Of a stretch of 64,000 nt of DNA, positions 9,219 through 18,973 are shown piece after piece (position 1 is the stretch's first letter; each line of letters opens with the position of its first letter). The DNA is from HLUCCA09 sp038757905 (GTDB lineage: Bacteria; Pseudomonadota; Alphaproteobacteria; Rhodobacterales; Rhodobacteraceae). A model generated the notes under the pieces. The model saw only the letters and a list, made by a program, of their open reading frames with translations. It was not told where the DNA came from and did no database searches. The translations under genes were made by a program, and so were the position numbers. The stretch spans positions 1 to 64,000 of the forward strand of contig JBCDGG010000002.1 in NCBI GenBank assembly GCA_038757905.1, read 5' to 3'.

Positions 9219-9240
9219 CGGGGGCCGGTTCCGGCCCCCG
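9219..9240. terminator. Bidirectional hairpin between convergent genes
   Basis: A perfect 10-bp GC inverted repeat (CGGGGGCCGG / CCGGCCCCCG around TT) lies 36 bp after the helicase stop and 39 bp from the EamA stop. Its placement between convergent genes suggests a shared terminator. No clear T-run follows, so termination strength is uncertain. Confidence 0.55.
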
Positions 9241-9279
9241 CGCATCTGGTATCCGCAAGCTGCCGGGTGGGTTCGGCCG

Positions 9280-10143
9280 CTATGGTCCGCGCCGCGCCCC
9301 GGGTACAAGTCCGAGGGCGATGCCCCCGAGGATTAGGGCGGCCGCAGATGCAGTCAGCACGGTCACCGCCTCGCCCAGCAGGAGCGCGCCAAGGATAATG
9401 GCGATCACCGGCACCGAAAGCTGCGCCAGCGCCGCCACACTGGCCCCGAGTTGCGGCAGCAGGGCATACCACAGTGCGTATCCAAGCGCAGAGGTCAGCG
9501 CGCCTGACAAGACGGCGAGGATCAGCCCGTTCATCGTGCTCACCTGCGACGCGCCCGTCGGCACGAGGAGCGCCAGCAGCACGACCGGAACGGAGTAGAC
9601 GAAGTTCCACCCGGTGGAGGCCAGCGGATCGGTCACGCGCCGCCCGATCAGCGAGTACAGGCCCCAGCCCAGGGCGGCGGCGGACATCAGGCCCATCGCT
9701 ACGGGCGGGGCGGTGGCCGCCTCGCCCGGCCATGTCAGCAGGGCGAGCCCGGCCAGCGCCACCAGCATGCCGAGCCATCGCAAGGCGGGCGGCCGTTCGC
9801 CTTTGATCAGCGCGCCGAGGAACATCGTGACCTGCACGCCGCCGAACAGGATGAGCGCGCCCAGCCCGGCATCCATCGAGACATAGGCGAAGGAAAAACC
9901 GAGCATGTACACCGAAAGACCCGCGACGGCCAAGATGTCCGGCCGCGCGGGCGCCGGTACGGACCGTTCCCGCAGAACGACGAGAAGGGCGAGCATGGCG
10001 GCGCCCGCGGCGACGCGCACAACGGCAAACTCCGCCGGACCTATGGCGCCTTCGATCAGGGCGAGCCGGTTCAGGAGGGAGTTGGCAGCGAAGGCGACCA
10101 TCGTCAGCGCCGTGAGCAGAAGCAGCCGCATCCATCTCTCCAT
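9280..10143 (-). CDS. EamA/DMT-family transporter
   Basis: 287 residues from ATG 10143 (MERWMRLLLLTALTMV). Ten hydrophobic segments fall in two EamA repeats of five. The first repeat contains FAANSLLNRLAL and the second contains YALWYALLPQLGASVAALAQLSVPV, the typical end-of-repeat signature. Family members export metabolites or amino acids through the inner membrane; the substrate cannot be inferred. It stands alone, convergent with the helicase gene, with a long gene-free stretch upstream. Confidence 0.88.
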   Translation of the reverse strand: MERWMRLLLLTALTMVAFAANSLLNRLALIEGAIGPAEFAVVRVAAGAAMLALLVVLRERSVPAPARPDILAVAGLSVYMLGFSFAYVSMDAGLGALILFGGVQVTMFLGALIKGERPPALRWLGMLVALAGLALLTWPGEAATAPPVAMGLMSAAALGWGLYSLIGRRVTDPLASTGWNFVYSVPVVLLALLVPTGASQVSTMNGLILAVLSGALTSALGYALWYALLPQLGASVAALAQLSVPVIAIILGALLLGEAVTVLTASAAALILGGIALGLVPGARRGP

Positions 10144-10930
10144 GGTTTCCGCGGACCGCTCAGATCCCTGAAGTCCGGCATCCCGGGCCTGCCATCGAAT
10201 GGACGGGGGCGCCAGAGGGCGTGCGCCGTCTGCGCGCCCTCTCATGGACCTTTGAGCATTGTTTCAGCCGGGTGCGGCACGGCCAGTGCGCGCGGCCCGA
10301 CTCCCGCGCAACGCGTCGGGCGAGGGTTGTGCATGTGCGTTTGGCCCTTCCTATCGCGGGCTAAGACGCCGTGGGATGGGGCTTGCACGGCTGAGGCTCG
10401 GCGTAAATCCGTGGACAGCGCAGCATTTACCGCTAACATGGAAAATCCGGGGCCATGACTCAACGCAGCACACGGCGGTTTGGCCACCATATGCGAACCA
10501 GCGGGGTGCAACGTTGCCACGGGCCTTTCTGTGATTGCCGGGAGGGGAGGTGTCCGTCTCGCGACGTTCGAAGCGCCGTGCTCCCCGGGGCTCCGGGCCC
10601 GCCTTGCAGCTTTCGGCCCGTTCACTGTGGGGCTGACCCGCGTCCTGACGCCCACACCCGGACGCGGCTGCGGTCTGCGCGCGTCTGCTGTTCTAGAAAC
10701 GCCCAATGCCTACGCCGCGCCGCCCAGAATCTGGGCAGCGGGAGCCCGCGCCCTAGGCCGGACGCAAGTCGGCCTTCGGGCGACGCACTTCTCCCAAGCT
10801 TCCTATGGACCTGACGGTGCGGCCGCGGCCATGAGGACCGATGGCGCGTTTGACGGGGCAGGGGATGGGATGACATGCAGCGGGCGCGTCAGAGATCCGT
10901 CTATCTCGAAACATCGGAAGAGACTTGGCT
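10144..10930. other. Gene-free region upstream of the efflux operon
   Basis: About 790 bp between the divergent EamA and RND adaptor genes. Open frames occur on both strands, but their translations are Arg/Pro/Ala-rich and low in hydrophobic patterning, as expected of chance frames in GC-rich DNA. Promoters for both flanking genes should lie here; none could be assigned. Confidence 0.5.
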
Positions 10931-11992
10931 ATGCTTAAAGGAACCCGGTTCGCGGCTTGCGTGAACGTCGTATGCGCCGCGCTGGTCGGTGTGTTGATCG
11001 GCCTCGCGCCTGCGCACGCGCAACCCAAGCTTGCAAAGATCATCACAGTGGAATCGGCCGGGACCGCGGGGGAACGGGTCTTCTTCGGGCGTGTGAAGGC
11101 GCGGCAGACGATCGACTTCGCCTTTCAGGTGCCCGGGCAGATCGTCGAGCTGCCGCTCGACGAGGGGCAACCGATCCAACGCGGCGATTTGATCGCGCGT
11201 CTCGATCTGGAGCCGTTCGAATTGTCGCTCGCGCGGGCCCAGGCGCAGTTCAAACAGGCCACCGACGATTTCGACCGGTTGAGCCGCCTCAGCGGGTCCA
11301 CCGTCAGCCAGGTGTCGATCGACGATGCCGCAACCGCGGCCGAGCTTGCGGAGATCGCCGTTCGAGACGCGGAGCGGTCGTTACGCCTGGCGACGCTCAC
11401 GGCGCCGTTCGACGGCATCGTGGCGCGGCGCTCCGTGCCGAATTTCTCCACGATCAGCAGCGGCACGCCGGTCGTGCGGCTCCACGATATGTCGGATCTG
11501 CGGGTGGAGATCGACGTGCCGGAGGTGCTGTTCCAGCGCGCCGGGCAGGATCCCAACGTTGTCCTGCAGGTGGAGTTTCCCGCCTCTCCGAAGCGCTTTG
11601 ACCTGGAGTTCAGGGAGGTTACGGCCGAGACCTCTCAGGTCGGCCAATCCTTCCGCATCACGCTGGGCATGACGCCGCCGGACGATCTGTTCCTGCTGCC
11701 GGGGGCCTCGGCCACCGTCTACACGCAGCTTCTGGACGAGACGGCGCCGATGCTGATCCCAGGCGGGGCGCTTGTGTTCGATGCGGCGGGCGCACCGGCG
11801 GTGATGGTCTTCGAGCCGGCGGGCGGCGAAACCGGAACCGTCAGGCGGCAACCCGTCGAAGTGGCGCCGGATCGCTCCGGAGCGATCCAGGTGCTGTCGG
11901 GCCTCGAAGCGGGGACGGACATCGTTGCCGCCGGCGCGGCGCTACTGGAAGACGGCGAAAGCGTCGAGCGGTTCAGCGGGTTTTCGAGGTAG
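10931..11992 (+). CDS. RND efflux periplasmic adaptor (membrane fusion protein)
   Basis: 353 residues from ATG 10931 (a TTG at 10925 is possible). A signal peptide ends at PAHAQ near residue 30. The barrel-sandwich/lipoyl halves are IDFAFQVPGQIVELPLDEGQ and LTAPFDGIVARRSVPNFSTIS. They flank an alpha-helical hairpin with ARAQAQFKQATDDFDRLSRL. A beta-barrel domain follows (LRVEIDVPEVLFQ...). It links the inner-membrane pump to an outer-membrane channel. The pump gene starts 3 bp after its stop. No outer-membrane factor is present nearby, so a TolC encoded elsewhere is presumably used. Confidence 0.92.
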   Translation: MLKGTRFAACVNVVCAALVGVLIGLAPAHAQPKLAKIITVESAGTAGERVFFGRVKARQTIDFAFQVPGQIVELPLDEGQPIQRGDLIARLDLEPFELSLARAQAQFKQATDDFDRLSRLSGSTVSQVSIDDAATAAELAEIAVRDAERSLRLATLTAPFDGIVARRSVPNFSTISSGTPVVRLHDMSDLRVEIDVPEVLFQRAGQDPNVVLQVEFPASPKRFDLEFREVTAETSQVGQSFRITLGMTPPDDLFLLPGASATVYTQLLDETAPMLIPGGALVFDAAGAPAVMVFEPAGGETGTVRRQPVEVAPDRSGAIQVLSGLEAGTDIVAAGAALLEDGESVERFSGFSR

Positions 11993-11995
11993 GAC

Positions 11996-14900
11996 ATGGA
12001 CATCGCGCGCGCTTCCATCAATCGGCCGATCTATACGTGGCTGATCATCCTGGGTTGTCTGCTGGGCGGGTTCTGGGGGTTTCAGACCCTGGGCCGGCTG
12101 GAGGATCCGTCCTTCACCATCAAGGTCGCGGTCGTCGTGACGCCGTACCCCGGCGCATCGGCCGAGGAGGTCGCGCTGGAGGTGTCCGAGCCGCTCGAGT
12201 CAGAGATCCAGAAGATGGGAGAGGTCGACGAGATCGACACCCTCAATCAGCCGGGTCTTTCGCTCATCAACGTGACGATGAAGGACACGTTTGACGGAAG
12301 CGAGTTGCCTCAGCTCTGGACGAAGCTGCGCAACCGGGTGGATGCCGCCGAACTGCCGGAAGGCAGCCGCCCGCCCATGGTCGACGATTCCTTCGGCGAC
12401 GTGTACGGCCTGTTTTACGCGATCTCGGCGCCCGGTTACTCCGATGCCGAAACCCACACGCTATCGTCCTTCCTGCGGCGCCAGGTCCTCGCGGTCGACG
12501 GGGTGAAGGACGTCGTTCTCTCCGGCCTTCCGGAAGAGGCGATCTTCGTGGAGTTGGATGTCTCGCTCGCGGCTTCCCTCGGGGTGCCGCCCACGGCCAT
12601 CGTGGCCGCCCTGGCCGAAGCGGACGAGGTTGTGGAGGGCGGAACCATCCTCGATGAGGACGGGCGCACCCTCATCATGCGGCCGGACGGCAACGATACG
12701 CTGTCCTCGATCCAGACACTGTCCATCGGGGCGGAAGGCGAGGTGATCCGCCTCAGCGATTTTGCCGACATCAAGCGCGAACGCGTCACCGATCCCGATG
12801 TGCTGATCCGCCACAACGGGCACGAGGCCTTCACCCTGGCCGTCGCGGGCATCGCCACGGACAACATCGTGGAAATCGGCAAGCGGGTGGATGCGAAGCT
12901 GGCGGAACTGCAGGGCAGCCTGCCGCTCGGCATCGCGGTGGAGCCGATCTACCGGCAGCATGTCGTCGTCGCCGACAGTGTGAACGCGTTCCTCGTCAAT
13001 CTCGCCACCTCGGTTTCCATCGTGATCGGCGTGCTGGCGATCTTCATGGGGGTGCGTGCCGCCGTCGTCGTCGGCGTGACCCTGCTGCTGACGGTTGTGG
13101 GCACGCTCTTCTTCATGGCGCTGTGGTCCATCGAGATGGAGCGCATATCGCTTGGGGCGTTGATCATCGCCATGGGCATGCTCGTGGACAACGCCATCGT
13201 TGTGGCCGAAGGCATGCAAAATGCCATGGCGCGCGGACGAACCTCGCGCGAGGCGGCGGCAGAGGCCGCCAACAAGACGCAGATCCCGCTTCTGGGTGCG
13301 ACGGTCATCGGGATCATGGCCTTCTCCGGGATCGGGCTCAGCCCCGATTCCACCGGCGAGTTCATGTTCTCGCTGTTCGCGGTGATCGGGATCTCGCTGC
13401 TTCTGTCCTGGGTGCTGGCGATCACCGTCACGCCGCTTCTCGGTCACTACTTCTTCAAGCAGGGGGTCGATGACGGCACGGATCCCTATGGCGGGATCGT
13501 GTTCCGGTCGTACGGCGCGTTTCTTCGGCTGATGCTGCGGTTGCGCTGGCTCGTGGCCATCGCGCTCATCGGCCTCACCGCCGCCTGTTTCGTGCTCTTC
13601 GGTCAGGTCCGCCAGCAGTTCTTCCCCGACAGCAGCACGCCCCTGTTCTTCGTGCACTACAAGCTGCCCCAGGGCGCGTCGATCCAGCAGACGGCCGCCG
13701 ACCTGAAGATCGTCGAGGATTGGTTGGCGGAGCGGGAGAACATCGTGTCCACCACGACGTTCGCGGGTGACGGTGCCGCGCGCTTCATGCTCACCTATGA
13801 TTCCGAGGACGCGAACCCGAGCTATGGCCACATGATCGTGCGGGTGTCCTCGCTCGATATCATCGAAACCGAGATGGCCGCGCTGGAGGCGTTTTCCGTC
13901 ACCGCCCTGCCGAGCGGCCAGTTTCGGACAAGGCGCCTGGCCTTCGGCCCCGGCGGGGGCGCGCCGATCGAGGCCCGCTTCTACGGGCCCGATCCGACGG
14001 TTCTGCGGACGCTGGCCCTCGAAGCCAAGGGCCGCTTCACGGCAGCGTCGGAGAACATTCTCTTTCCGCGCGTCGACTGGGCCGAGAAGGAACTTGTGCT
14101 TAAGGCCGTGTATTCCGACGACCGCGCGCAGGAGGCCGGCATCTCGCGCAGCGACATTGCCACGACGCTGGAATTTGCGACGATCGGTACGCGCTCGGGC
14201 ACGTATCGCGAAGGCGACCGTCAGATCCCGCTCGTCGTGCGCGCCCCGGCTGACGGCGGGCTCGGCCTGACGGATTACCTGCTCTTCTCGGATGTCGGGG
14301 GGACCTATGTGCCGCTGGAACAGGCCATCGACGGCCTGGTCTTCGAGGCGCAGGACACGCTGATTCAGCGCCGCGACCGCGAGAACGTGATCACTGTCGG
14401 TGGGGACATCCCGCGCTCGATGACCGCGGCCGAAGTGATGGCGGAAGTGCAATCCACCATCGAGGAGATGGAGTTGCCGGCGGGCTATCGCTTTGAGTGG
14501 GGCGGCGAGCTGGAAAGCTCCAGCGACGCGCAGGAATCGCTCGGCACGCAACTGCCGATGGCGGCGCTGGTCATGCTGCTGATCACGGTTTTGCTCTTCA
14601 ACGGCCTCCGGCAGACGGCAATCATCTGGCTTCTGGTGCCGATGTCGGTGAATGGGGCGGCCATCGGGCTGATCAGCACCGGGCTGCCCTTCACCTTCAC
14701 GGCACTTCTGGGGCTTCTGTCCTTGTCCGGCATGCTGATCAAGAACGGGATCGTTCTGGTGGAAGAGATCGACCTGCGCCGCAAGGAAGCTCCGAGGCTG
14801 GCGCTGGATACGGCGATCACCGAGGCGTCGATCTCGCGTCTGCGGCCGGTGCTTTTGGCGGCGGCGACGACGATTCTCGGCATGATCCCCCTGCTCGGCG

Positions 14901-15046
14901 ATGCATTCTTCGCCTCGATGGCGGTGACGATCATGGGCGGCCTGGCGTTTGCGTCGATCCTGACGCTCGTGGCGGCCCCGGTGTTCTACTACATGTTCTT
15001 CTCCTTTGGGCCGCGCCAGCCCGCACCGGCCCCGGCGGCCGCCTGA
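11996..15046 (+). CDS. RND efflux transporter permease (AcrB/HAE1-type)
   Basis: 1016 residues, the usual length for an AcrB-type pump. It starts with MDIARASINRPIYTWLIILGCLLGGFWG, then a porter domain, six membrane segments, a second porter domain and six more segments. GALIIAMGMLVDNAIVVAEG near residue 395 is the conserved TM4 segment with the proton-relay acidic residue. GLLSLSGMLIKNGIVLVEEIDLRRKE is the matching TM10 region. It should be a proton antiporter expelling hydrophobic compounds; the substrate is unknown. It forms an operon with the adaptor and ends 17 bp before the convergent nnrS stop. Confidence 0.93.
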   Translation: MDIARASINRPIYTWLIILGCLLGGFWGFQTLGRLEDPSFTIKVAVVVTPYPGASAEEVALEVSEPLESEIQKMGEVDEIDTLNQPGLSLINVTMKDTFDGSELPQLWTKLRNRVDAAELPEGSRPPMVDDSFGDVYGLFYAISAPGYSDAETHTLSSFLRRQVLAVDGVKDVVLSGLPEEAIFVELDVSLAASLGVPPTAIVAALAEADEVVEGGTILDEDGRTLIMRPDGNDTLSSIQTLSIGAEGEVIRLSDFADIKRERVTDPDVLIRHNGHEAFTLAVAGIATDNIVEIGKRVDAKLAELQGSLPLGIAVEPIYRQHVVVADSVNAFLVNLATSVSIVIGVLAIFMGVRAAVVVGVTLLLTVVGTLFFMALWSIEMERISLGALIIAMGMLVDNAIVVAEGMQNAMARGRTSREAAAEAANKTQIPLLGATVIGIMAFSGIGLSPDSTGEFMFSLFAVIGISLLLSWVLAITVTPLLGHYFFKQGVDDGTDPYGGIVFRSYGAFLRLMLRLRWLVAIALIGLTAACFVLFGQVRQQFFPDSSTPLFFVHYKLPQGASIQQTAADLKIVEDWLAERENIVSTTTFAGDGAARFMLTYDSEDANPSYGHMIVRVSSLDIIETEMAALEAFSVTALPSGQFRTRRLAFGPGGGAPIEARFYGPDPTVLRTLALEAKGRFTAASENILFPRVDWAEKELVLKAVYSDDRAQEAGISRSDIATTLEFATIGTRSGTYREGDRQIPLVVRAPADGGLGLTDYLLFSDVGGTYVPLEQAIDGLVFEAQDTLIQRRDRENVITVGGDIPRSMTAAEVMAEVQSTIEEMELPAGYRFEWGGELESSSDAQESLGTQLPMAALVMLLITVLLFNGLRQTAIIWLLVPMSVNGAAIGLISTGLPFTFTALLGLLSLSGMLIKNGIVLVEEIDLRRKEAPRLALDTAITEASISRLRPVLLAAATTILGMIPLLGDAFFASMAVTIMGGLAFASILTLVAAPVFYYMFFSFGPRQPAPAPAAA

Positions 15047-15063
15047 GCGGGGGCGGCACGCCT

Positions 15064-16350
15064 CTACTCGGCGGCCTGCCGCAGGGCGCGCCGGCCCGGT
15101 TGATTGGCGCCCTCAGTGGGCCCCTGCGCCGCGGGGTGGGCGATGGGTTTCGGCGGGGTCGTGAGCTTGGGCCAATAGGCCCAAACCCAGATCAGGAGCG
15201 ACCCGCCCCAGGCCGCGCTCGCCATCCCGTGGACCGGACCCGGCAGCGCAAAGCCGAAATCTGGTAGGACCCGCAGCACCGTCGCTGCTACCAGGAGCAG
15301 TGCTGCCAGCCGGACGCCGAGGCCGAGGGCCAGCGGCCGATCTGTGTGCAGAAGGCCCGCGATGGACATGACGGCGAAGAGGCCGAGCCCGACGCCGCCC
15401 ATGAAGGCGACATGCAGCCCTGCCGTTTCGGACCAGGGCGCGCCAAGGCGCGCCGCCCCCGCCAGCATCAGCCCGGCCCCGGCAAGCGCGCTGGCCCCGG
15501 CCAGCATCGCGATCTCGGCCCGCAAGGCGCTGCGGCCGATGAAGGCTTCGGCGACACGGTCCACGAAGGCGGCGCCCGCGGCGAGAAACAGATAGGCTGT
15601 CACCGCCGCGCTGAGGCCGATCGCGTCTCCCGCCATGGCGAGGCAAACCAGCCCCGGCGCAAGGTGCATCCGCCCCGGATGCGGACGGAACGGCGAGGTC
15701 CGCTCCGTCGGGTCAAGGACAAGGTTGGTCACGGGCACGGTGATCCGAGCGAGGGCGAGACCGAGCAACCCCAGAAAGGCAAAGCCCGCGGCGTGGACGC
15801 CCGCGGTCGCCAGCGCGACATCCCCTACCGCGAACCCGACCCGGCCCGCGCCGGTGCAGCCGATGAGCAGCGCGATCCAGAACGCAAACGCGAGAAGACG
15901 GTCGGTGCGCCGCCGCACCGAAAGAACGAAAAGCCAGATCAGCAGGGCCGTCATCCATGCCAGATCGGCCACGGCGCCGATCATCCCGGCGCCCTCCCAC
16001 CCGACCGCGCCCGCGATCCTGCCCGTCGCCCACAGACAGGCCAGGGCCCAAAGCGGCGCGCCGCGGGGCGGTTCGGTATCCGTCCATTCCGGCGCCGCTG
16101 TCGTGACGAACCCGATCAGCGCCGCGCCGAACCCGCCGACGATCATCTCATGGGCGTGCCACAGGGACGGGGGCACCGTGCGGGCGAGCGGCAGATCGAG
16201 GCCCCACGCCCAGATCCAGAGCAAGGGAAAGAGCGCGGTGTAGACCGCCGCCAACGGAAAGAAGAGGCGAAAGCCCTCATCGGCGAGCGTCGCCGCTTTG
16301 CCCGTCGGCACTGCGTCGGGCGTCCGGCCGGAGGAGGGGTGGCAACTCAT
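15064..16350 (-). CDS. nnrS: NnrS family membrane protein (first paralog)
   Basis: 428 residues from ATG 16350, chosen because it overlaps the ATPase stop as ATGA. It has about twelve membrane segments. The family signature is clear in EGFRLFFPLAAVYTALFPLLW, SLWHAHEMIVGGFGAALIGFVTTAAPEWT, LGLLGLALARITVPVTN and LHVAFMGGVGLGLFAVMSIAGLLHT. The conserved His in WHAHEM and the late His residues are those proposed to bind heme or copper. NnrS proteins protect against nitric-oxide damage by an unclear mechanism. It is the last gene of a minus-strand operon with an ABC transporter; a second paralog lies at 20389-21618. Confidence 0.9.
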   Translation of the reverse strand: MSCHPSSGRTPDAVPTGKAATLADEGFRLFFPLAAVYTALFPLLWIWAWGLDLPLARTVPPSLWHAHEMIVGGFGAALIGFVTTAAPEWTDTEPPRGAPLWALACLWATGRIAGAVGWEGAGMIGAVADLAWMTALLIWLFVLSVRRRTDRLLAFAFWIALLIGCTGAGRVGFAVGDVALATAGVHAAGFAFLGLLGLALARITVPVTNLVLDPTERTSPFRPHPGRMHLAPGLVCLAMAGDAIGLSAAVTAYLFLAAGAAFVDRVAEAFIGRSALRAEIAMLAGASALAGAGLMLAGAARLGAPWSETAGLHVAFMGGVGLGLFAVMSIAGLLHTDRPLALGLGVRLAALLLVAATVLRVLPDFGFALPGPVHGMASAAWGGSLLIWVWAYWPKLTTPPKPIAHPAAQGPTEGANQPGRRALRQAAE

Positions 16351-17096
16351 GCGATCTGCCGCTCGTCGACATCGTGAACATGCAGGAAGATCGGATCGCC
16401 GTGCAGAGCCTCCTGCACCCAATCGAAGACCTCCGCATCGGAACGGTTCCGGGGCGCGCCGTGCAGCGTCCGGGCGCCCAGGAGCCCGTTCCCCCGTGTG
16501 TCGAGCACGGCGATCCGATGCGCGATCCGTGCGGCTTCCTGCAGATCATGCGTGATGAAGAGGCCGGACAGATGTCCGTCGGCGCAGGTCGCCACGACGA
16601 CGTCCTGCAATCTCCGGCGGAGCGCCACGTCGAGCGAGGTGAACGGCTCGTCGAAGAAGATGAAATCGGGTTGGGTCGCCAGGGCGCGGGCGATCGCCAC
16701 GCGCTGCCGCATCCCGCCGGACAGTTCGACGGGGTACTTCTCCAGATCCTCCGGCAGAAGCGCCACCTGCCGGGCCGCGGCCGAACGCCTGTCGCGGCGT
16801 GTCTGGCGGCTGAGACGGGCCAGCTTCAGCACATAGTCGATGTTCCCCGCGGCCGTGGCCCATGGCAGAAGAGCTGGGTCCTGGAACACCATCGCATGGC
16901 GCGCATAGCCTCTGACGACGCGCCCCGCGCGGGGCTCGACCAGACCCGCGGCGATCTGGGCGAGCGTGGACTTGCCGCAGCCGGATGGCCCGACAAGCGC
17001 CACCACCTCGCCCCTCTGCACCTGAAGGTCGATGCCGTCGAGGATCGTGCGGCCCAGATAGGCGTGGCCGATGCCGGTGAGAGTGAGCGCCGTCAT
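16347..17096 (-). CDS. ABC transporter ATP-binding protein (NitT/TauT type)
   Basis: 249 residues. Walker A GPSGCGKST near residue 38, Q-loop VFQDPALLPW, signature LSGGMRQRVAIARAL, Walker B FIFFDEPFTSLD and the switch His in FITHDLQEA are all present. The start at 17096 overlaps the permease stop (ATGA). It belongs to the SsuB/NrtD/ThiZ group that energises small organic or inorganic anion uptake. Translation is coupled at both ends, to the permease and to nnrS, so the transporter is tied genetically to the nitric-oxide response. Confidence 0.92.
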   Translation of the reverse strand: MTALTLTGIGHAYLGRTILDGIDLQVQRGEVVALVGPSGCGKSTLAQIAAGLVEPRAGRVVRGYARHAMVFQDPALLPWATAAGNIDYVLKLARLSRQTRRDRRSAAARQVALLPEDLEKYPVELSGGMRQRVAIARALATQPDFIFFDEPFTSLDVALRRRLQDVVVATCADGHLSGLFITHDLQEAARIAHRIAVLDTRGNGLLGARTLHGAPRNRSDAEVFDWVQEALHGDPIFLHVHDVDERQIA

Positions 17097-17926
17097 CGCT
17101 TGACGCCCCATGGTTGCGCCGCGTGGCGCCAGCGGTCGATTTCGGCCTTGACCGGCTGCACCAGGACGTACTCGACCACGATCAGCAGCGTGACGGCGAC
17201 CACGACCCAGGCAAGCGCCTGCGCGATGTCGATGTTGATCCGGGCCTCCGCCAAAGCGCCCCCGATGCCGCCGGCATTCGCCAGCAACTCCGCCATCACG
17301 GCCACCTTGAAGGCGGTGCCGAGGGCGAGCGTCAGCGCGGGAAAGAGCGGCGTCGTCGTCTGCCGCAGGCCGACCGTGACGAAGCGCCGGACCGGTCCCG
17401 CGCCGAAGGCCTGCGCCATCCTGTCCAGCGCCCTGTCGCGGGTGGTGATGCCGCGCGCCGCGCCCAGAAACACCACCGGCAGAGCCGAGATGACGATGAC
17501 GGTGCGCACCGTCGCGTCCGACCCGCCGAACCAGATCATGGCCAGAACGATCCACGCGATGGGCGGGACCCCGATCACCACGGTGATGAGGGGCGTGACC
17601 ACGCGCATCGTGGCCGGGGAGTAGCCAGCGGCAACGCCGAGGACGATGCCGCCGGAGGCAACCAGAAGAAATCCCGATACCGCTCTCTGCAACGTAAGGG
17701 CGGCGGTGTCCCAGGCCTCCCGCTCCGTGGCCAACCGCCCGACCGCCTGCAGCGTGTCCAGCGGCGAGGTCAGGATGAACGGCCCGTAGGCCTCGTGGCC
17801 CGCCTGCCACGCCGCCGCGAGCAGGCAAAGACCCGCCAATCCCGCCCATCCCGACCAGAGAAACTCCAGCACCCGGCCTGCGCGTCGGGACGTAAAGCCT
17901 GGCGTGGTTTCTAGGGGGTCTGGCAT
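17093..17926 (-). CDS. ABC transporter permease (NitT/TauT type)
   Basis: 277 residues, about six membrane segments. The EAA loop reads DRMAQAFGAGPVRRFVTVGLRQTTTPLFPAL near residues 170-200, placing it with the SsuC/TauC permeases (BPD_transp_1 fold). The start MPDPLETTPGF is used; 54 bp separate it from the binding-protein stop. It forms the membrane channel of the importer with the adjacent ATPase. Confidence 0.9.
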   Translation of the reverse strand: MPDPLETTPGFTSRRAGRVLEFLWSGWAGLAGLCLLAAAWQAGHEAYGPFILTSPLDTLQAVGRLATEREAWDTAALTLQRAVSGFLLVASGGIVLGVAAGYSPATMRVVTPLITVVIGVPPIAWIVLAMIWFGGSDATVRTVIVISALPVVFLGAARGITTRDRALDRMAQAFGAGPVRRFVTVGLRQTTTPLFPALTLALGTAFKVAVMAELLANAGGIGGALAEARINIDIAQALAWVVVAVTLLIVVEYVLVQPVKAEIDRWRHAAQPWGVKR

Positions 17927-17980
17927 GGGGGGAACGGGGCTGCGGCGGGCGCACCGGCAACGGCGCGCCCGCGTGGGACG

Positions 17981-18973
17981 TTACAGGTAGAAGGCGTCGC
18001 CCGGCAGCGCGCCGCCGATGCGCTCGAAGTCGGGCCCGGACATGGCCGTCAGCATCCGCTCGATATCGGCGCGCGCTTCCGCCGCCGGACGGGCCACGAG
18101 GTTGGAGCTCGGGATGGAGGCCGCCAGGAGCGGGGCCGGCAAGCCCAGAGCCTCGGTGGCGTGTTTGGCCGCAACGCCCGGATTGGCGCGCACCTCCTGC
18201 GTGGCCTCGGCGATCCCTGCGCGAAGGTCGCCAAGAACGTCGCCGTGATCGTCGAGAAACGCCTGGGTCAGCGCGAGCCCGGCTTGCGGCAAGACGGGTG
18301 CGGCCCCCGTCATCGTGCCCCAGGCCTCCTGAATGCTGATCGCGCGGCGGATCTCCCTGCCCGCCTGCCGCCCACGCAGGATGCCCGCCGTTGTCGACGG
18401 CTCGGCCGTCAGCGCCGCGTCGACCCGGCCCGCGAGCAGCAGCTGCATCGCCTCCAGCGGCGATCCGGCATAGGTGATCTGCAGATCCCCGGTGTCCAAC
18501 CCGGCGTGGTCCAGCAACTGGCCGAAGATGATCTCGGGCGTGTCGCCGCGGAACGGTACGGCGATGTGGCGGCCCGCCAGATCGGGGATCGCGCCGGTCT
18601 CCGGATCTTCAGCGATGATGTAGAGCAGGCCGTTCGTCATCGCATTGGCGAGCTTGATCGGGAACCCGCGGTTGAAGAGATTGGCCGCCGCCTGAATGGG
18701 CACGACCGACAGGCGTATGCTGCCGGATGTCAGCCCTGCGCGTAGCTCGTCAGGATTGCGCCAGGCCGTAAAGGTCGACGTGGCGGCGATCGCGGAGAAC
18801 CGGTCAGTCGCCACCGCATGGGCCAGGGTGATCGACGGGCCCGCGGGCGGGCCGTAGATCGCCAGCGTGTCGATCGGCAGGGCCGAGGCGGCGCGGGGGA
18901 GCGCGACCGTGGCCGCGCCCGCTCCCAGAAGCGCCATGGCGGATCGGCGCGAGAATGGTCTTTGCAGGGTCAT
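17981..18973 (-). CDS. ABC substrate-binding protein with Tat-like signal (NMT1/NitT-TauT family)
   Basis: 330 residues. The N-terminus FSRRSAMALLGAGAATVALPRAASA has a twin-arginine followed by a hydrophobic stretch and an Ala-x-Ala cleavage site, so Tat export is plausible. The mature part is a type II periplasmic binding fold: ALPIDTLAIYGPPAGPSITLA, then IKLANAMTNGLLYIIAEDPETGAIPDLAGRHIAVPFRGDTPEIIFGQLLDHAGL and GRVDAALTAEPSTTAGI. The ligand is unknown; relatives bind nitrate, taurine, sulfonates or thiamine precursors. The start overlaps the cupin stop by four bases. Confidence 0.85.
   Translation of the reverse strand: MTLQRPFSRRSAMALLGAGAATVALPRAASALPIDTLAIYGPPAGPSITLAHAVATDRFSAIAATSTFTAWRNPDELRAGLTSGSIRLSVVPIQAAANLFNRGFPIKLANAMTNGLLYIIAEDPETGAIPDLAGRHIAVPFRGDTPEIIFGQLLDHAGLDTGDLQITYAGSPLEAMQLLLAGRVDAALTAEPSTTAGILRGRQAGREIRRAISIQEAWGTMTGAAPVLPQAGLALTQAFLDDHGDVLGDLRAGIAEATQEVRANPGVAAKHATEALGLPAPLLAASIPSSNLVARPAAEARADIERMLTAMSGPDFERIGGALPGDAFYL

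Noticed and set aside
10242..10706. A 154-codon minus-strand frame in the gene-free region upstream of the efflux operon
   Set aside because: No ribosome site, no recognisable domain, and composition typical of chance frames in GC-rich DNA.
12461..14551. A 696-codon minus-strand frame opposite the RND pump
   Set aside because: Rich in His, Asp, Arg and Gln without domains, whereas the plus strand encodes a complete AcrB-type pump.
16347..17960. A single 537-codon frame suggesting a fused permease-ATPase
   Set aside because: The first half is the wrong frame of the permease gene. The real ATPase starts at 17096 with an ATGA overlap.
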